A stretch of 64,000 bases of DNA. Origin: Arachis hypogaea (lineage: Eukaryota; Streptophyta; Magnoliopsida; Fabales; Fabaceae). This document shows positions 11,002 through 23,471 of this stretch, one piece after another. The DNA lies in assembly GCF_003086295.3 (NCBI RefSeq), contig NC_092053.1, positions 87,605,671 through 87,669,670 on the forward strand. Reading direction: 5' to 3'. Position 1 is the first letter of the stretch, and each line of letters begins with the position of its first letter. The translations under genes were made by a program, and so were the position numbers. Under the pieces are notes generated by a model. The model saw only the letters and a program-made list of their open reading frames with translations. It ran no database searches and was not told the origin of the DNA.

Positions 11002-13143
11002 TTAGCATCTTTTCAGAACAAGTGTTAAATGGTCAAGGCAGGAGCTGAATGAATCTCTAAATACTGAAAAGTCATCCATGAAAACTTCCAGAAATTTCTC
11101 TACCATATCAGAGAAGATAGAAAGCATGCATCTCTGAAAGGTTGCAGGTGCATTGCACAGACCAAATGGCATCCTTCTGTAGGCAAATACTCCAGATGGA
11201 CATGTGAATGCTGTTTTCTCTTGATCCTGGGGATCTACTGCAATTTGGTTGTAGCCTGAATAGCCATCCAAAAAGTAGTAATAATCATGACCTGCTAGTC
11301 TTTCTAGCATCTGGTCTATGAATGGTAAAGGAAAATGATCCTTTCTGGTGGCGGTATTGAGCCTTCTGTAGTCAATACACATGCGCCACCCTGTAACTGT
11401 TCTTGTAGGAACCAGTTCATTTTTTTCATTATGAATCACTGTCATGCCTCCCTTTTTGGGGACAACTTGGACAGGGCTCACCCAGGGGCTATTAGAAATA
11501 GGATAAATAATCCCAGCCTCCAGTAACTTGGTGACCTCTTTTTGCACCACTTCCTTTATGGCTAGATTTAGCCGCCTCTGTGGTTGAACCACTGGCTTAT
11601 CATCATCCTCCAATAGGATCTTTTGCATGCATCTTGCTGGGCTGATGCCCTTAAGATCACTTATGGACCACCCAAGAGCTGTCATATGTGTCCTTAGCAC
11701 TTGAAATAGCGCTTCCTCTTCTAGGGGATTTAAAGCATAGCTTATGATCACCGGAAAAGTGTCACCTTCTCCCAGAAATGCATATTTCAGGGATGGTGGT
11801 AATGGTTTGAGCTCGAGTTTAGGAGGTTTTTCCTCTTCCTGAGGAAGTTTCAGAGGCTCTTTCAATTCCTCTGAATCCTCCAGATCAGGCTGAACATCTT
11901 TAAAGATGTCTTCCAGCTCTGATTCAAGACTCTCAGCCATGTTGATCTCCTCTACCAAAGAGTCAATAAGATCAACTTTCATGCAGTCTTTTGGTGTGTC
12001 TGGATGCTGCATGGCTTTGACAGCATTCAACTTAAACTCATCCTCATTGACTCTCAGGGTTACTTCCCCCTTTTGGACATCAATGAGAGTTCGTCCAGTT
12101 GCTAGGAAAGGTCTTCCTAGAATGAGAGTAGCACTCTTGTGCTCTTCCATTTCCAGCACTACAAAGTTAGAGGGGAAGGCGAATGGCCCAACTCTGACAA
12201 TCATGTCTTCAATCACGCCTGATGGGTATTTAATGGAGCCATCAGCAAGTTGGAGACATATCCGGGTTGGTTTAACTTCTTCAGTTAAACCAAGCTTTCT
12301 GATAGTGGATGCAGGTATTAAGTTGATGCTTGCCCCAAGATCACATAAAGCTGTCTTAGTGCAATTACCCTCTAATATGCATGGTATCATAAAGCTCCCG
12401 GGATCTTTAAGCTTTTCTGGAAAGCTTTTCAGAATGACTGCACTGCATTCTTCAGTGAGGAGAACTCTTTCAGTTTCTCTCCAATCCTTCTTATGACTTA
12501 AGATCTCTTTCATGAACTTGGCATAAGAGGGTATTTGCTCAAGTGCCTCTGCAAACGGAATCTTTATTTCAAGAGTCCAGAGATAGTCTGCAAAGCGGGC
12601 AAATTGCTTATCCTGCTCCTCTTGGTGGAGTTTTTGAGGATAAGGCATTTTGGCTTTGTATTCCTCAACCTTAGTTGTTGCAGGTTTATTTCCTACAGAG
12701 GTGGTTGGAGAAGCCTTTTTAGAGGGGTTGCTATCAGCACTTATGTATGTCTGATCCCTCACTTGCATTTGAATGCCAGGGTTAGAAGCTGGATTGGCGT
12801 TGGACGCCAACTTCTTACCTGTTTCTGGCATTTGAACGCCAGAACTGAGCTTCCATTGGGCGTTTAATACCAACTCCTTGCCTGTTTGTGGCATTTGAAC
12901 GCCAGAACTGAGCATGGGTTGGGCATTTAACGCCAGCTCTTCACCCTTTTCTGGCGTTTGAGCGCCAGAATTATTCCTCTTTGAGCTCTTACTGTCCTCA
13001 GAGAGATTTTGGGTAGCAGTTTGTTCATTCCTTGGCTTCCTGCTACTTTGAAGTAAGGTATTTAATGTTTTTCCAGTTCTTAATTGAACTGCTTGGCACT
13101 CTTCTGTTATTTGTTTTGATAACTGCTGTTTTGTTTGCTTCAA
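11002..13143 (-). pseudogene. pol: Element B gag C-terminus, protease and RT
   Basis: About 713 codons are open. The N-terminal part is linker with AVQLRTGKTLN, then a repeated segment (about 12785-12975) whose DNA is the GGCGTT...AACGCC palindrome module in frame. The protease follows (CDLGASINLIPASTIRKLGL, about 12270-12350), then RT with PQRRLNLAIKEVVQKEV, the GWRMCIDYRRLN block, [33 protein letters not shown], and FMDDFSVF (about 11070) in place of YxDD. It ends in a TAA at about 11000. Upstream it is in frame with the gag part beyond a stop at about 13151. Confidence 0.92.
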
Positions 13144-13977
13144 CTGTACTTACATATTCATATTAGCCATTCTTGTGTCTTGTAGTATCTCCTTGAATTC
13201 GGCTAGCTGTTTTGTTAGAAAATCTAATTGCTGATTGAATTCAGTAACTTGTTCTGCAGGACTGAGTTCAGCAGTTACTGTTTTAGCCTCTTCTTTCATA
13301 GAAGACTCACTACTTAGGTACAGATGTTGATTTCTGGCAACTGTATCAATGAGCTCTTGAGCTTCTTCAATTGTCTTTCTCATGCATATGGATCCACCAG
13401 CTGAGTGGTCCAAAGACATCTGAGCTTTCTCTGCAAGCCCATATTAGAAGATGTCTAACTGCACCCACTTTGAAAATATTTCAGAGGGGCATTTTCTTAG
13501 CATCTCTCTGTATCTCTCCCAGGCATCATAAAGAGATTCATTATCTCCTTGTTTAAAGCCTTGGATGTTCAGCCTTAGATGTGTCATCCGTTTTGGAGGG
13601 AAATATTGATTCAGGAATTTTTCTAACAGCTGTTTTCATGTCCTTATGCTAGCCTTAGGTTGGTTATTTAACCACCTCTTAGCTTGGTCTTTTACAGCAA
13701 ATAGAAACAGTAATAATCTGTAGACATCCTGATCTACTTCCTTCTCATGTACTGTATCAGCAATTTGTAAAAACTGTGCCAGAAACTCTGTAGATTCTTC
13801 CTGTGGAAGACCGGAATACTGGCAACTTTGCTACACCATGATAATGAGCTGAAGATTCAACTCAAAACTACTAACTTCGATGGAGGGTATACAGATACTA
13901 CTCCCATATGAAGCAGTAGTGGGGTTAGCATATGACCCCAGAGTCCTTCTGGACTGTTCATTTCCACTTAGGTCCAT
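13144..13977 (-). pseudogene. gag: Element B gag (degenerate)
   Basis: The start is the ATG at 13977 (MDLSGNEQSRRTLGSYANP), in the same frame as 11002-13143. Four in-frame stops interrupt it, near 13835, 13637, 13446 and 13151. The gag core is clear: RLLLFLFAVKDQAKRWLNN, SLYDAWERYREMLRKCP, then LDHSAGGS and a Gln/Glu-rich coiled-coil-like tail. The gag of C (29864-31795) is the intact-looking counterpart. Confidence 0.9.
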
Positions 13978-15200
13978 GATGGAGAAAGGGAGATGTTGTG
14001 AATTGGAGATTCAAATAATATTAAAATATATTTTATTTTTTAGAAAACAGAAATTAAAAATAAAATAAAATAAAATGAAAAATGGGTGAGGATTTTCGAA
14101 AAATAAAGAGAGAGAAAAAGTGGTTAGGAGGTTTTGAAAAAGATTTGATTTTTGAAAAAGATATGGTTGAAAAATTTGATTGAAAAAGATATGATTAAAA
14201 AAGATATGATTTTTAAAATTGATGACTAATTTAATGCTAAATTTTCGAAAATTATGAGTGGAATGAGGAAAAGATATGTCTTAAAATTGAAGATATTTGT
14301 AGGAAAATAAGTAAGAGAAAATATTTGAAAAAGATATGATTTTTAAAAACTTGACAACTAAGATATGATAAGGTAAAATTTTGAAATTAAAATCTGAATT
14401 TTTTTTTTTTTGAAAAATTTCGAAATTTTTGCTAAAAAATAGTTAGAGAAGATATATTTTTTTTATTTTTGAATTTTATGATGAAAGAGAAAAACACCCA
14501 AAAGACACACAACTTAAAATTTTTAGATCTAATGCTCCTTATTTTTGAAAATTTTGGAGGGAAAACACCAAGGAACACCAAACTTAAAAATTTTAAGATC
14601 AAAACACAAAGAAGACTCAAGAACACCTTGAAGACTCACAAGAACATGAAGATAGAACACCAAACTTAAAAATTGACACAAAATTTAATCAAGGAAAAAT
14701 TATTTTTGAAAAAGTTTCTTAAAAGAAAGATACCCAATTACCAGGAACATAGGCACAACGCTCTAGCCAATTGAGTTATAAATTTAAAGTGTTTTAATAA
14801 AGGTATTTAATGTATAAAATATTTTATTTTTTTTTGGATACTAATAATTCAAAAATGCACAAGAAAAACAAGAAAAATCATAAAACAAGAAAAACTAAAG
14901 ATCAAACAAGGAAAATAAACAAGAACAACTTGAAGATTAAGAAAGAACAATGAACACAAATTCGAAAATTTAAAAGAAAATAAAAACATGCAATTGACAC
15001 CAAACTTAAAATATGAAACTAAACTCAAACAAAAAAACTCAATTATCAGTTTATAAAATTTTCGAAAAATTTAAAAAGAGAAAATAAAGATTTAAAAAAA
15101 ATTTCAACCAAAAACAATAACAGAAGATTCTAAACCAAAAAGAAAAATTTTTCCTAATCTAAGCAACAAAATAAACCATCAGTTGTCCAAACTCAAACAA
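13978..15200 (-). other. Element B 5' leader (noncoding)
   Basis: An A-rich leader between PBS and gag with no supportable ORF. It holds repeated sense-strand TTTAAGTTTGGTGTT motifs (plus strand CACCAAACTTAAA at about 14574, 14658 and 14999), the same sequence that abuts the 3' LTR. Confidence 0.6.
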
Positions 15201-15218
15201 TCCCCGGCAACGGCGCCA
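15201..15218 (-). other. Primer binding site of B
   Basis: On the minus strand TGGCGCCGTTGCCGGGGA, a perfect complement of the 3' end of plant tRNA-Asp(GUC), 6 bases inside the 5' LTR. Confidence 0.93.
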
Positions 15219-15224
15219 AAAACT

Positions 15225-16769
15225 TGGTGCACGAATTGTGAATCACACTTTTCACAATTCGTACCACTAACCAGCAAATGCACTGGGTCGTCCAAGTAAT
15301 ACCTTACGTGAGTATGGGTCGATCCCACAGAGATTGTTGGCTTGAAGCAAGCTATGGTTATCTTGTAACTCTTAGTCAGGATATCAATTATGATCATCAG
15401 TTGACTTGCAAATAAACAAGAGAGCATGGATTAAGTAATACTTATTATGCAGTAGTGGAGAATATGTTGGAGTTTTGGAGATGCTTTGTCTTCTGAATCT
15501 CTGCTTTTCCCCCTGTCTTCTTCTTCACGCACGCAAGGTTCCTCCAATGGTAAGCTATGTGTTGGTGGATCACTGTTGTCAATGGCTACCATCCGTCCCC
15601 TCAGTGAAAATGGTCCAGGTGCGCTGTCACCGCACGGCTAATCACCTGTCGGTTCTCACTCATGCTGGAATAGGATTCATTGATCCTTTTGCGTCTGTCA
15701 CTACGCCCAACCCTTGTGAGTTTGAAGCTCGTCACAGTCATTCAATCCTTGAATCCTACTCAGAATACCGCAGACAAGGTTTAGACTTTCCAGATTCTCA
15801 AGAATGCTGCCAATGGATTCTAGCTTATACCACGAAGATTCTGATTAAGGAATCCAAGAAATACTCATTCAATCGAAGGTAGAATGGAGGTGGTTGTCAG
15901 TCACGCGTTCATAGGTTGATAATGGTAATGAGTGTCACGGATCATCACATCCATCATATTGAAGTGCGAATGAACATCTTAAATAGAAACAAGCATGTTT
16001 GAATAGAAAATAGAAATAATTGCATTAATTCAACGAGATACAGCAGAGCTCCTCACCCCCAACAATGGAGTTTAGAGACTCATGCCATCAAAGAGTATAA
16101 AGTTCAGATCTAAAATGTCAAGAGATACAAAATAAATCGCTAAAAGTTGTTTAAATACTAAACTAGTAACCTAGGTTTACAGAAAATGAGTAAACTATGA
16201 TAGATAGTGCATAAATCCACTTTCGGGGTCCACTTGGTATGTGCTGGGGCTGAGACTTGAGCTTTACACGTGCCTAGGCTATTTCTGGAGTTAAATGCTA
16301 GGTTGTAACCTGTTTTGGGCGGTTAACTCCAACTTGTAACCTGTTTCTGACGTTTAATGCCAGAATAGGGCAGAGGACTGGCGTTGAAGGCCAGTTTGCG
16401 TCGTATAAACTCAGGCAAAGTATGGACTATTATATATTGCTGGAAAGCCCTGGATGTCTACTTTCCAACGCAATTGATAGCGTGTCATTTGGACTCCTGT
16501 AGCTCCGGAAAATTCACTTTGAGTGCAGGGAGGTCAGAATCCAACAACATCTGTAGTCCTTTTTCAGCCTCTTAGTAAGATTTTTGCTTAAGTCCTTCAA
16601 TTTCAGCCATAAATTACCTGAAATCATAGAAAAACACACAAACTCGTAGTAAAGTCCAGAAATGTGATTTTTATTTAAAAACTAATAAAAATATATTAAA
16701 AACTAACTAAATCATACTAAAAACTATGTAAAAACAATGCCAAAAAGCGTATAAATTATCCGCTCATCA
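15225..16769 (-). repeat. Element B 5' LTR
   Basis: 1,545 bp, starting TGATGAGCGG at 16769 on the minus strand and ending at 15225. Palindromes of the GGCGTT type lie at about 16285-16400. A TATA-like stretch lies at about 16430-16440 on the minus strand; I am unsure it is the promoter. Confidence 0.95.
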
Positions 16770-18365
16770 ATTATAGAAGATTAAATGATGCTACAAGGAA
16801 AGATCACTTTTCTCTCCCATTCATTGACCAGATGCTAGAAAGATTGGCTAGCCATGCCTATCATTGCTTCTTGGATGGGTACTCTGGATACAATTAAAAA
16901 GTGGTGGATCCCAAGGATTAAGAAAAGACTTCCTTCACCTGTCCATTTGGAGATTTTGCTTACAGAAGGATGTCCTTTGGTCTGTGCAATGCCCCTGCAA
17001 CTTTTCAAAGGTGTATGCTTTCTATATTCTCTAATATGGTGGAAAAATTTTTAGAAGTCTTCATGGACGATTTTTCTGTCTTTGGCAATTCATTTAACAC
17101 TTGCTTGCATAATTTAACTTTTCTTTTGAAAAGATACCAAGAAATTAACCTGGTATTGAATTGGGAGAAATGCCATTTCATGGTTCCTAAAGGGATAGTT
17201 CTTGGGCATAAGGTTTCAAGCAAAGGTATAGAAGTTGATAAAGCTAAAATAAAAATCATCGAAAAGCTTCCTATACATGTTAATGTGAAAGCAGTAAGGA
17301 GTTTTCTTGTACATGCTGGTTTTTACAGGAGGTTCATCAAAGATTTTTCAAAGATAGCAAAATCATTGAGCAATTTGCTAATGATTGATAGTCCTTTCAT
17401 CTTTGATGACAGTTGCAAGCATGCCTTTGAAACTTTAAAGAGAAAACTCATTACAGCACCAATCACACCTCCTGATTGGGAGTTACCTTTTGAACTTATG
17501 TGTGATGCAAGTGACTTTGCAATTGGTGCTGTATTGGGGAAAAAGAAAGACAAATTGTATCATGTTATATATTATGCTAGCAAGGTGTTGAATGAAGCAC
17601 GGAAAAATTATACCACCACTGAGAAAGAGCTACTAGCCATTGTATATGCATTTGATAAGTTTAGACAATACTTGATTGGTTCAAAAGTTATAGTGTATAC
17701 TGATCATGCTGCTCTCAAGTATCTTATGTCTAAACAGGATGCAAAGCCCAGACTCATCAGATGGGTGCTACTACTACAAGAACTTGACATTGAAGTAAGA
17801 GATAGAAAGGGGAGCGAGAATGAGGTGGCAGATCATCTGTCAAGAGTACCATAAAAGGCCAATCAAGATATACCATAGCAAGTGAATGAGAAATTTCTTG
17901 ATGAACATCTTTTCAAAGTTCAACAAGCACGTTGGTTTGCTGACATAGCAAACTACAAGGTAGGAAGAAAGATCCATCAAGAACTCTCTAAGCAACAAGT
18001 GAAAAAGCTACTCAATGAAGCTATGAAGCTTTTGTGGGATGAATCATTTTTGTTCAAAAGATGTCCGGATGGAATGATTAGGAGGTGTGTCCCTGAAGCT
18101 GAGATTAGAGACATATTGTGGCACTATCATGGTTCAGCCTATGGTGGACACTTTGGACCAGAGAGAACAGCTGCCAAAGTACTACAAAGCAGATTTTATT
18201 GGCCAACCATCTTCAAGGATGCCAGAGAATTTGTTCACCAATGTAATGAATGCCAAAGAGCTAGAGGATTGACAAGAAGGAATGAGATGCCTCAGAACTA
18301 CATCTTAGAAGTGGAGCTATTTGATCTTTGGGGCATTGATTTCATGGGCCCGTTTCCTCCCTCTT
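16770..18365 (+). pseudogene. pol: Element A pol, middle part: RT C-terminal half, RNase H, N-terminal integrase
   Basis: Resumes the RT of A after element B (RRLNDATRKDH). RT continues through [21 protein letters not shown] and [12 protein letters not shown], then RNase H ([54 protein letters not shown]), then the integrase zinc-binding segment (WHYHGSAYGGHFG ... CNECQR) and [11 protein letters not shown]. In-frame stops occur twice near 16895-16920 and twice just after 17852. The frame is cut after CTCTT (18361-18365) by element E and resumes at 48373. Confidence 0.92.
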
Positions 18366-19934
18366 AATCTTTGGTGCATCGATCATGAAAAACAAAATAA
18401 ACACCGTAAGATGAAAACATACAAAAGCTAGGAAGAGTGAATTGTTGGAATGAGGTGAATCACTAGAATTGAGTGGTGAATTGGTGTGACATTGATGAAA
18501 AATAGTTGTATGGGTTCTAACTTGCATGCGGTTTAGAACTCACACTCTAGTATTTAAAAATCATGTCACAATTATACAAATGAAAACATGCACTTCACTC
18601 ATTCTAGTGTGCTTGAGATACTTTAAAAGACTTGTAGGTTAAGTCAACCACAAAAGTAGTGAAGAGGCACGGAAGCATTCAAGCAATTAATTAAGCCATT
18701 GTGAAATTGGATGGTGCATGGACATTGATTGATGTGTAGGTAGATTTAGTGAACAAAATGGTATATGAAACTCACGCAACAATCAATGACACACATTGAG
18801 GTTGTTGTAACACCTAAGTGACATAGAGGTGAAACACATGGATGCTATGGAACTTAGAAAAAAGAAGATAGAAGTGAAAATCAATCACATAGCAAGCATG
18901 GCCCACAAAGCTTTACAAAGCTCAAAAATATGTCACTAGGTAAGCTTTGATCTAATTTCACAATTTCACAATCTCAATACATGAAATAGGTGATGGTCAC
19001 TTAGAACAATCCAAAAAAAATGCATTGATAATATACAATTGCCTAACAATGGATGATGAATGCATGGTGGCCAAAACATAAAATTCAAAGAGGTAAGATG
19101 CATGAAGGCAATGTAACAAGTACTTGGTATTCAAAAGTGTTAAACATGAAAAATTCCAAACCAAGTAATAAATTGCAACCTCAACAAAGGAATCCAACAA
19201 TGACAATAACGACAATGATGTTAAATTAACATCCCATTAGTAATAAGCAGCAGTAGACGGTAAACAAGATTAGTAATCCAACACTTATAATGGAAAACAA
19301 AAATTAAACTAACTAACTAACTAAAAGAAATGGTGTTATATGATGCTTGGTAGTGTTGGATGATGATTGAAGGGTGGAAAGAGAAGAGACGAAGGAAAGA
19401 AATGGAAAGAGGAGAAGAAAAGAAGGTGAGTGAAATAGGGCAATCCACGCATGCGTGTCATGTGCGCGTAAGCGTGGATTGATGAAAATGGAAGCGATGC
19501 GTATGCCCGGCTGATGCGTACGCGTGCATGGCAAAGCAGAGAGTCGGCGCAGATGCGCAAGGTACGCGTGCGCGTGCCTTGGGGCATAAAGTTGGCACAC
19601 TTCAGGCACAACTCTCGGGTGAATGTATGGGAAGTGGAAAAATCAATCCACACGTACACGTACATGGCGCGTCCGCGTGGATGGTCGAAATTGCTTGATT
19701 CACGCGTACGCGTGGAGTGCGTGTGCACATGGGTGGAGCTCTGTTTTTCAAAAATTTTCTATGTTTTTGCACCAAACCAAGCATTCCAAACCTCCAAACA
19801 ACTACCAAAACATCATAAAACCTTATTTAACGTACTAGACTACCAAACAAACTTAACAAATCAATCAAAACATGAGATTAAACCTATTTTACCAATATGT
19901 ACAAAAGGGAAAATGAAAAGATGTTACCATGGTG
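18366..19934 (-). other. Element E 3' noncoding tail
   Basis: Noncoding on the minus strand. 19445-19735 has clustered CGCGTACGCGT-type palindromes and related CACGC/GCGTG pairs, similar to those in solo LTR F (34915-35105). The rest to 18366 is plain AT-rich sequence. It breaks off at 18366 with no LTR. Confidence 0.6.
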
Positions 19935-19980
19935 AGGTGTCTCCCACCTAGCACTTTTGTTTATTGTCCTTAAGTTGGAC
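19935..19980 (-). promoter_or_regulatory. Element E post-ORF two-hairpin module
   Basis: On the minus strand GTCC-loop-GGAC, then AAAGTGCT, then AGGTG-GGAGA-CACCT. It lies 17 bases after the stop of the unknown ORF, in the position and order of the post-pol module of A, B, C and G. Confidence 0.5.
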
Positions 19981-19997
19981 TTATGGGGAGCTCCTCA

Positions 19998-21794
19998 TCA
20001 AGGTGGCTTGTGCTTGAATCCATCCTTGAACATCCACCAATGCTTGGATTTCCATTGTGCTTCATCATTCAAAGTTAGTAACTCCAAGCTTTGATGGAGT
20101 TCTTCACAAACCATAGGCTCCCAAAGTTGATCTTCCTTGTACGATCCGGGATCCCACACTTTGTTTTCACACCCGTCCTTGAGTTGATCATGGTGATTTC
20201 CTCCGGGTGGCAAAAGAGATGAATTCTCATGGAAGCACCAAACTATTCTCCTAGACCCGTCCAATTGAGCACTAGTCCAACCTTTGTATTTCATGTTTGA
20301 TGCATCAACCATAATGAGCCTTGATGTGCAACGCCAACCACAAAACATCTTTCTTTTACACTTCATCCCACAAAGCATCCTAAGTTGGCCATCCATTTCA
20401 AGCAAACCATATTCAAGTGAGATAATAAAGCTAATAGAAATGAGTTTCACCCATTCAAATGAAGGTGTAGATGGCAACCTAGGCAAAGGTGATTCCAAGG
20501 GTCTTGACAAGGCGTATTCAATTCCCATCCTCCTTTTTCTAAGGACTCCCACCTCTCCACAAGATCTCTTAATTTCAATCCTTTGTTCAACAATTTTATC
20601 TAAACCTTTTCCCTTACTCAAATCATAAATGGGAGGACGAAAGAGATTTACCTCCATATTGCTTTCAAATCCAATGGGAGAAGGTTCTTCATGTTCAAAG
20701 GATTCTTCACCACTAAGACTTGGTGCTTGATCTTCCTCACCAAGGGAACTCAATTCTTGCTCTATCCCATCCAAATCTTCATATGGAATATGCCTTGGAA
20801 GGTGTGCACTTCCCTCCCTAGCATCAATTTCAATCATCTTGGGGGGTTTCTTCATCTCTATGTTCCCAAGGAGGTTTCGCTCTCCTAAGTCTTCAACCAT
20901 CTCTTCCTCTACTTCAACAATTATGGCTTCCTCCAATTATTCCAATACAAAGCAACTTCCCTCATTCTCCACCAATCTCTCCTTCATGTTATGCTCTTCA
21001 TTTGATTCTCCACATGTAGCCATGGGAATTCCTTGAGTGTTTAAGCATTGGGGTGCTAACTGATTTACCACCTCATCTAAGGCAGCCGTGAATTGTTCTA
21101 CATCCTTTTTCATCTCCTCTTGTCCTTGAACAAGAACATTAAGGATATCATCCATTGGATGTTGGGGTGAATGGAAGGGTCCATCAATTTGGGGGAAGGA
21201 TTCAGAGTCGGAAGTTGGTTCTTCATGGTAGAGTTGTGGTGGTCTAATGTTTTCCCTTATTTCCATTTGTTGCACAACACACTCCAATGTTGCTTGGAAT
21301 TGTTCCAATGCCTCCTTAAAACGATCTCTTGACTCTTGCTCCTCTTGGATATCATGAGTAGGATCATATGGCTCTTAGATTAAAGGGCACAAATATTCTT
21401 CCTTGGGAGGTTGTGGTAGAAAGTAGTATTCATCTTGTGGTTGGAAATTTTCATACATTGGAGGTGGTTCATCTTGGTAATAATATAGAGGGGGTGGCTC
21501 TTGAAAATGTTGATGTTGGAATGGTGGTGGCTCTATATGTGGTTCATATGGCTCATATGGTTGTTGGTAGGATGGATATGGATTAGGGTCATATGAAGAT
21601 GGTTGGTGAAAGGTGGCTTATGAGTATGGTTGATGGCTATGTTGAGGATATGGCTCATAGGTGTATGGTGGTGGTTCTTGGAAGTCACAAGGAAATTCAC
21701 CATAACCATTGGATTGGTATGCATCATAGAATGGCTCTTCTTCATAATGCATTGGTGGAGGTTGTTGCCAAGAGGATTGATCATATGCATATGG
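19998..21794 (-). pseudogene. Element E protein of unknown function, main part
   Basis: I do not recognise a family. On the minus strand one frame runs for 599 codons to the stop at 19998, with three internal TAA stops near 21632, 21387 and 20937. The N-terminal third is rich in Pro, Tyr, Glu and Gln (PPPMHYEEEPF, PPPYTYEPYPQ and similar). The middle is acidic and helical-looking with periodic Gln/Glu. The C-terminal part is acidic (SLGEEDQAPSLSGEESFEHE), then mixed. The start lies in 35415-35519, cut off by solo LTR F. It occupies the gag position behind a PBS and leader. It could be a divergent gag-like protein, but I see no gag core or zinc knuckle. Confidence 0.6.
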
Positions 21795-21799
21795 CTCCT

Positions 21800-21935
21800 T
21801 GGAGAGAGGAACTTTTGCGTGGTCTAGAATTCAGAATAAATTCCCGTTGTAAGTATAGCTTCTAAACCAACAAAAGTCCTTTCTTACAAACGTTTTGGTT
21901 GTCACAAGTAACAAACCCCTAAATAAATTAATAAC
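21800..21935 (-). repeat. Solo LTR F, left fragment
   Basis: First piece of an LTR homologous to that of E (AACTTTTGCGTGGTCTAGAATT). It is preceded by CTCCT (21795-21799), a one-base variant of the CTCTT that follows the right piece. C interrupts it after ATAAC (21931-21935). Confidence 0.75.
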
Positions 21936-23471
21936 TGGTGCACGAATTATGAATAACACGTTTCACAACTCGTACCACTAACCAGCAAGTGCACTCGGTC
22001 GTCCAAGTAATACCTTACGTGAGTAAGGGTCGATCCCACGAAGATTGTTGGTTTGAAGCAAGCTATGGTTATCTTGCAATTCTCAGTCAGGATATTAATT
22101 GGTGGTTATCAATTGACTTGCAAATGAACAAGGGAGCATAAATTAAAAATTACTTGTTATGCAGTAATGGAGAATATGTTGGAGTTTTGGAGATGCTTTG
22201 TCTTCTGAAATTCTGCTTTCCTCTGTTTCTAATTCACGCATGCACGTCCTCCTATGGCAAGCTGTATGTTGGTGGATCACTGTTGTCAATGGCTACCATC
22301 CATCCTTCTAGTGAAAAGGGTCCAAGTGCGCTGTCACCGCACGGCTAATCATCTGCAGATTCTCAATCATACCGGAATAGGATTTACTATCCTTTTGCGT
22401 CTGTCACTACGCCCAGCACTCGTGAGTTTGAAGTTCGTCACAGCCATTCAATCCCAGAATCCTACTCAGAATACCACAGACAAGGTTTAGACTTTCCGGA
22501 TTCTCATGAATGCTGCCATTAATCTAGCTTATACCACGGAGATTCTGATTAAAGAATCTAAGAGATAATCATCCAATCTGATGTAGAACAGAAGTGATTG
22601 TCAGACACACGTTCATGGAGTGAGGAAGGTGATGAGTGTCATGGATCATCACCTTCTCCATAATGAGGCGCGAATGGATATCTTAGATAGGAACACGCAT
22701 ATTTGAATGGAAAACAGAAATACTTGCATTAATTCATCGAGACACAGCAGAGCTCCTCATCCCCAACAATGGAGTTTAAAGACTCATGCCGCCAAAAGTT
22801 ACAAAGTTCAGATCTAAAAATGTCATGAGATACAAAATAGATCCCTAAAAGTTGTTTAAATACTAAACTAGTAACCTATGTTTACAGAAAATGAGTAAAC
22901 TATAACAGATAGTGCAGAAATCCACTTCTGGGGCCCACTTGGTGTGTGCTGGGGCTGAGACTAAAGCTTTCACGTGCCTGGGGCTGTTTTGGGCGTTCAA
23001 CGCCAGCTTTGGATCCATTTCTGGCGTTGAACTCCAACTTGCAGCTTGTTTCTGGCGCTGGACGCCAGAATTGGGCAGAGAACTGGTGTTGAACGCCAGT
23101 TTACGTCGTCTATCCTTGAGAAAAGTATGGACTATTATATATTGTTGGAAAGCTCTGGATGTCGACTTTCCAACACAATTAGAATCGCGCCATTTGGATT
23201 TTTGTAGTTCCAGAAATTCCATTTTGAGTGCAGGGAGGTCAGAATCCAACAGCATCGGCAGTCCTTTTTCAGCCTGAATCAGATTTTTGCTCAGCTCCCT
23301 CAATTTCAGCCAGAAAAAACCTGAAATTACAGAAAAACACACAACTCATAGTAAAGTCCAGAAATATGAATTTTTCCTAAAAACTAATGAAAATAAGCTG
23401 AAAACTAACTAGAACATACTAAAAACTATATGAAATTAACCCCAAAAAGCGTATAAAATATCCGCTCATCA
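21936..23471 (-). repeat. Element C 3' LTR
   Basis: 1,536 bp. It retains a stretch of about 31 bases around 22840-22870 that is missing from the 5' LTR. GGCGTT palindromes lie at about 22990-23100. The U5 hairpin (CCTTAC/GTAAGG) is near its left end. Confidence 0.95.

Larger units (their letters stand above)
5431..16769 (-). mobile_element. Element B: Ty3/gypsy LTR retrotransposon, minus strand (FIDEL-like size)
   Basis: An element of 11,339 bp with two 1,545-bp LTRs and perfect ATTAT duplications (5426-5430, 16770-16774). It lies inside the RT domain of A; the RT reading frame of A is restored when B is ignored. Order on the minus strand: LTR, PBS, leader, gag, protease-RT, RNase H-integrase, remnant third ORF, LTR. 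I counted 7 differences in about the first 200 aligned LTR bases, so it is not a recent insertion. Confidence 0.95.

Noticed and set aside
11906..12496. Plus-strand ORF of 196 codons
   Set aside because: Exactly antisense to the protease region of B; a shadow of the real coding strand. The same shadow appears at 29874-30287 in C.
15201..15218. tRNA-Asp gene
   Set aside because: Only the 3' terminal 18-20 bases match, next to an LTR; this is a primer binding site. The other PBS copies are read the same way.
15475..15882. Plus-strand ORF of 135 codons inside the B 5' LTR, with relatives at 5752-6087, 22254-22490 and 32884-33087
   Set aside because: Antisense to the element, within LTRs, and recurring only because the LTR is repeated. 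The frame breaks differ between copies and no promoter or domain is seen.
19313..19951. Overlapping ORFs on both strands of 60-145 codons
   Set aside because: They run through CGCGTACGCGT-rich palindromes in the E 3' noncoding tail and overlap each other on opposite strands; no homology seen.
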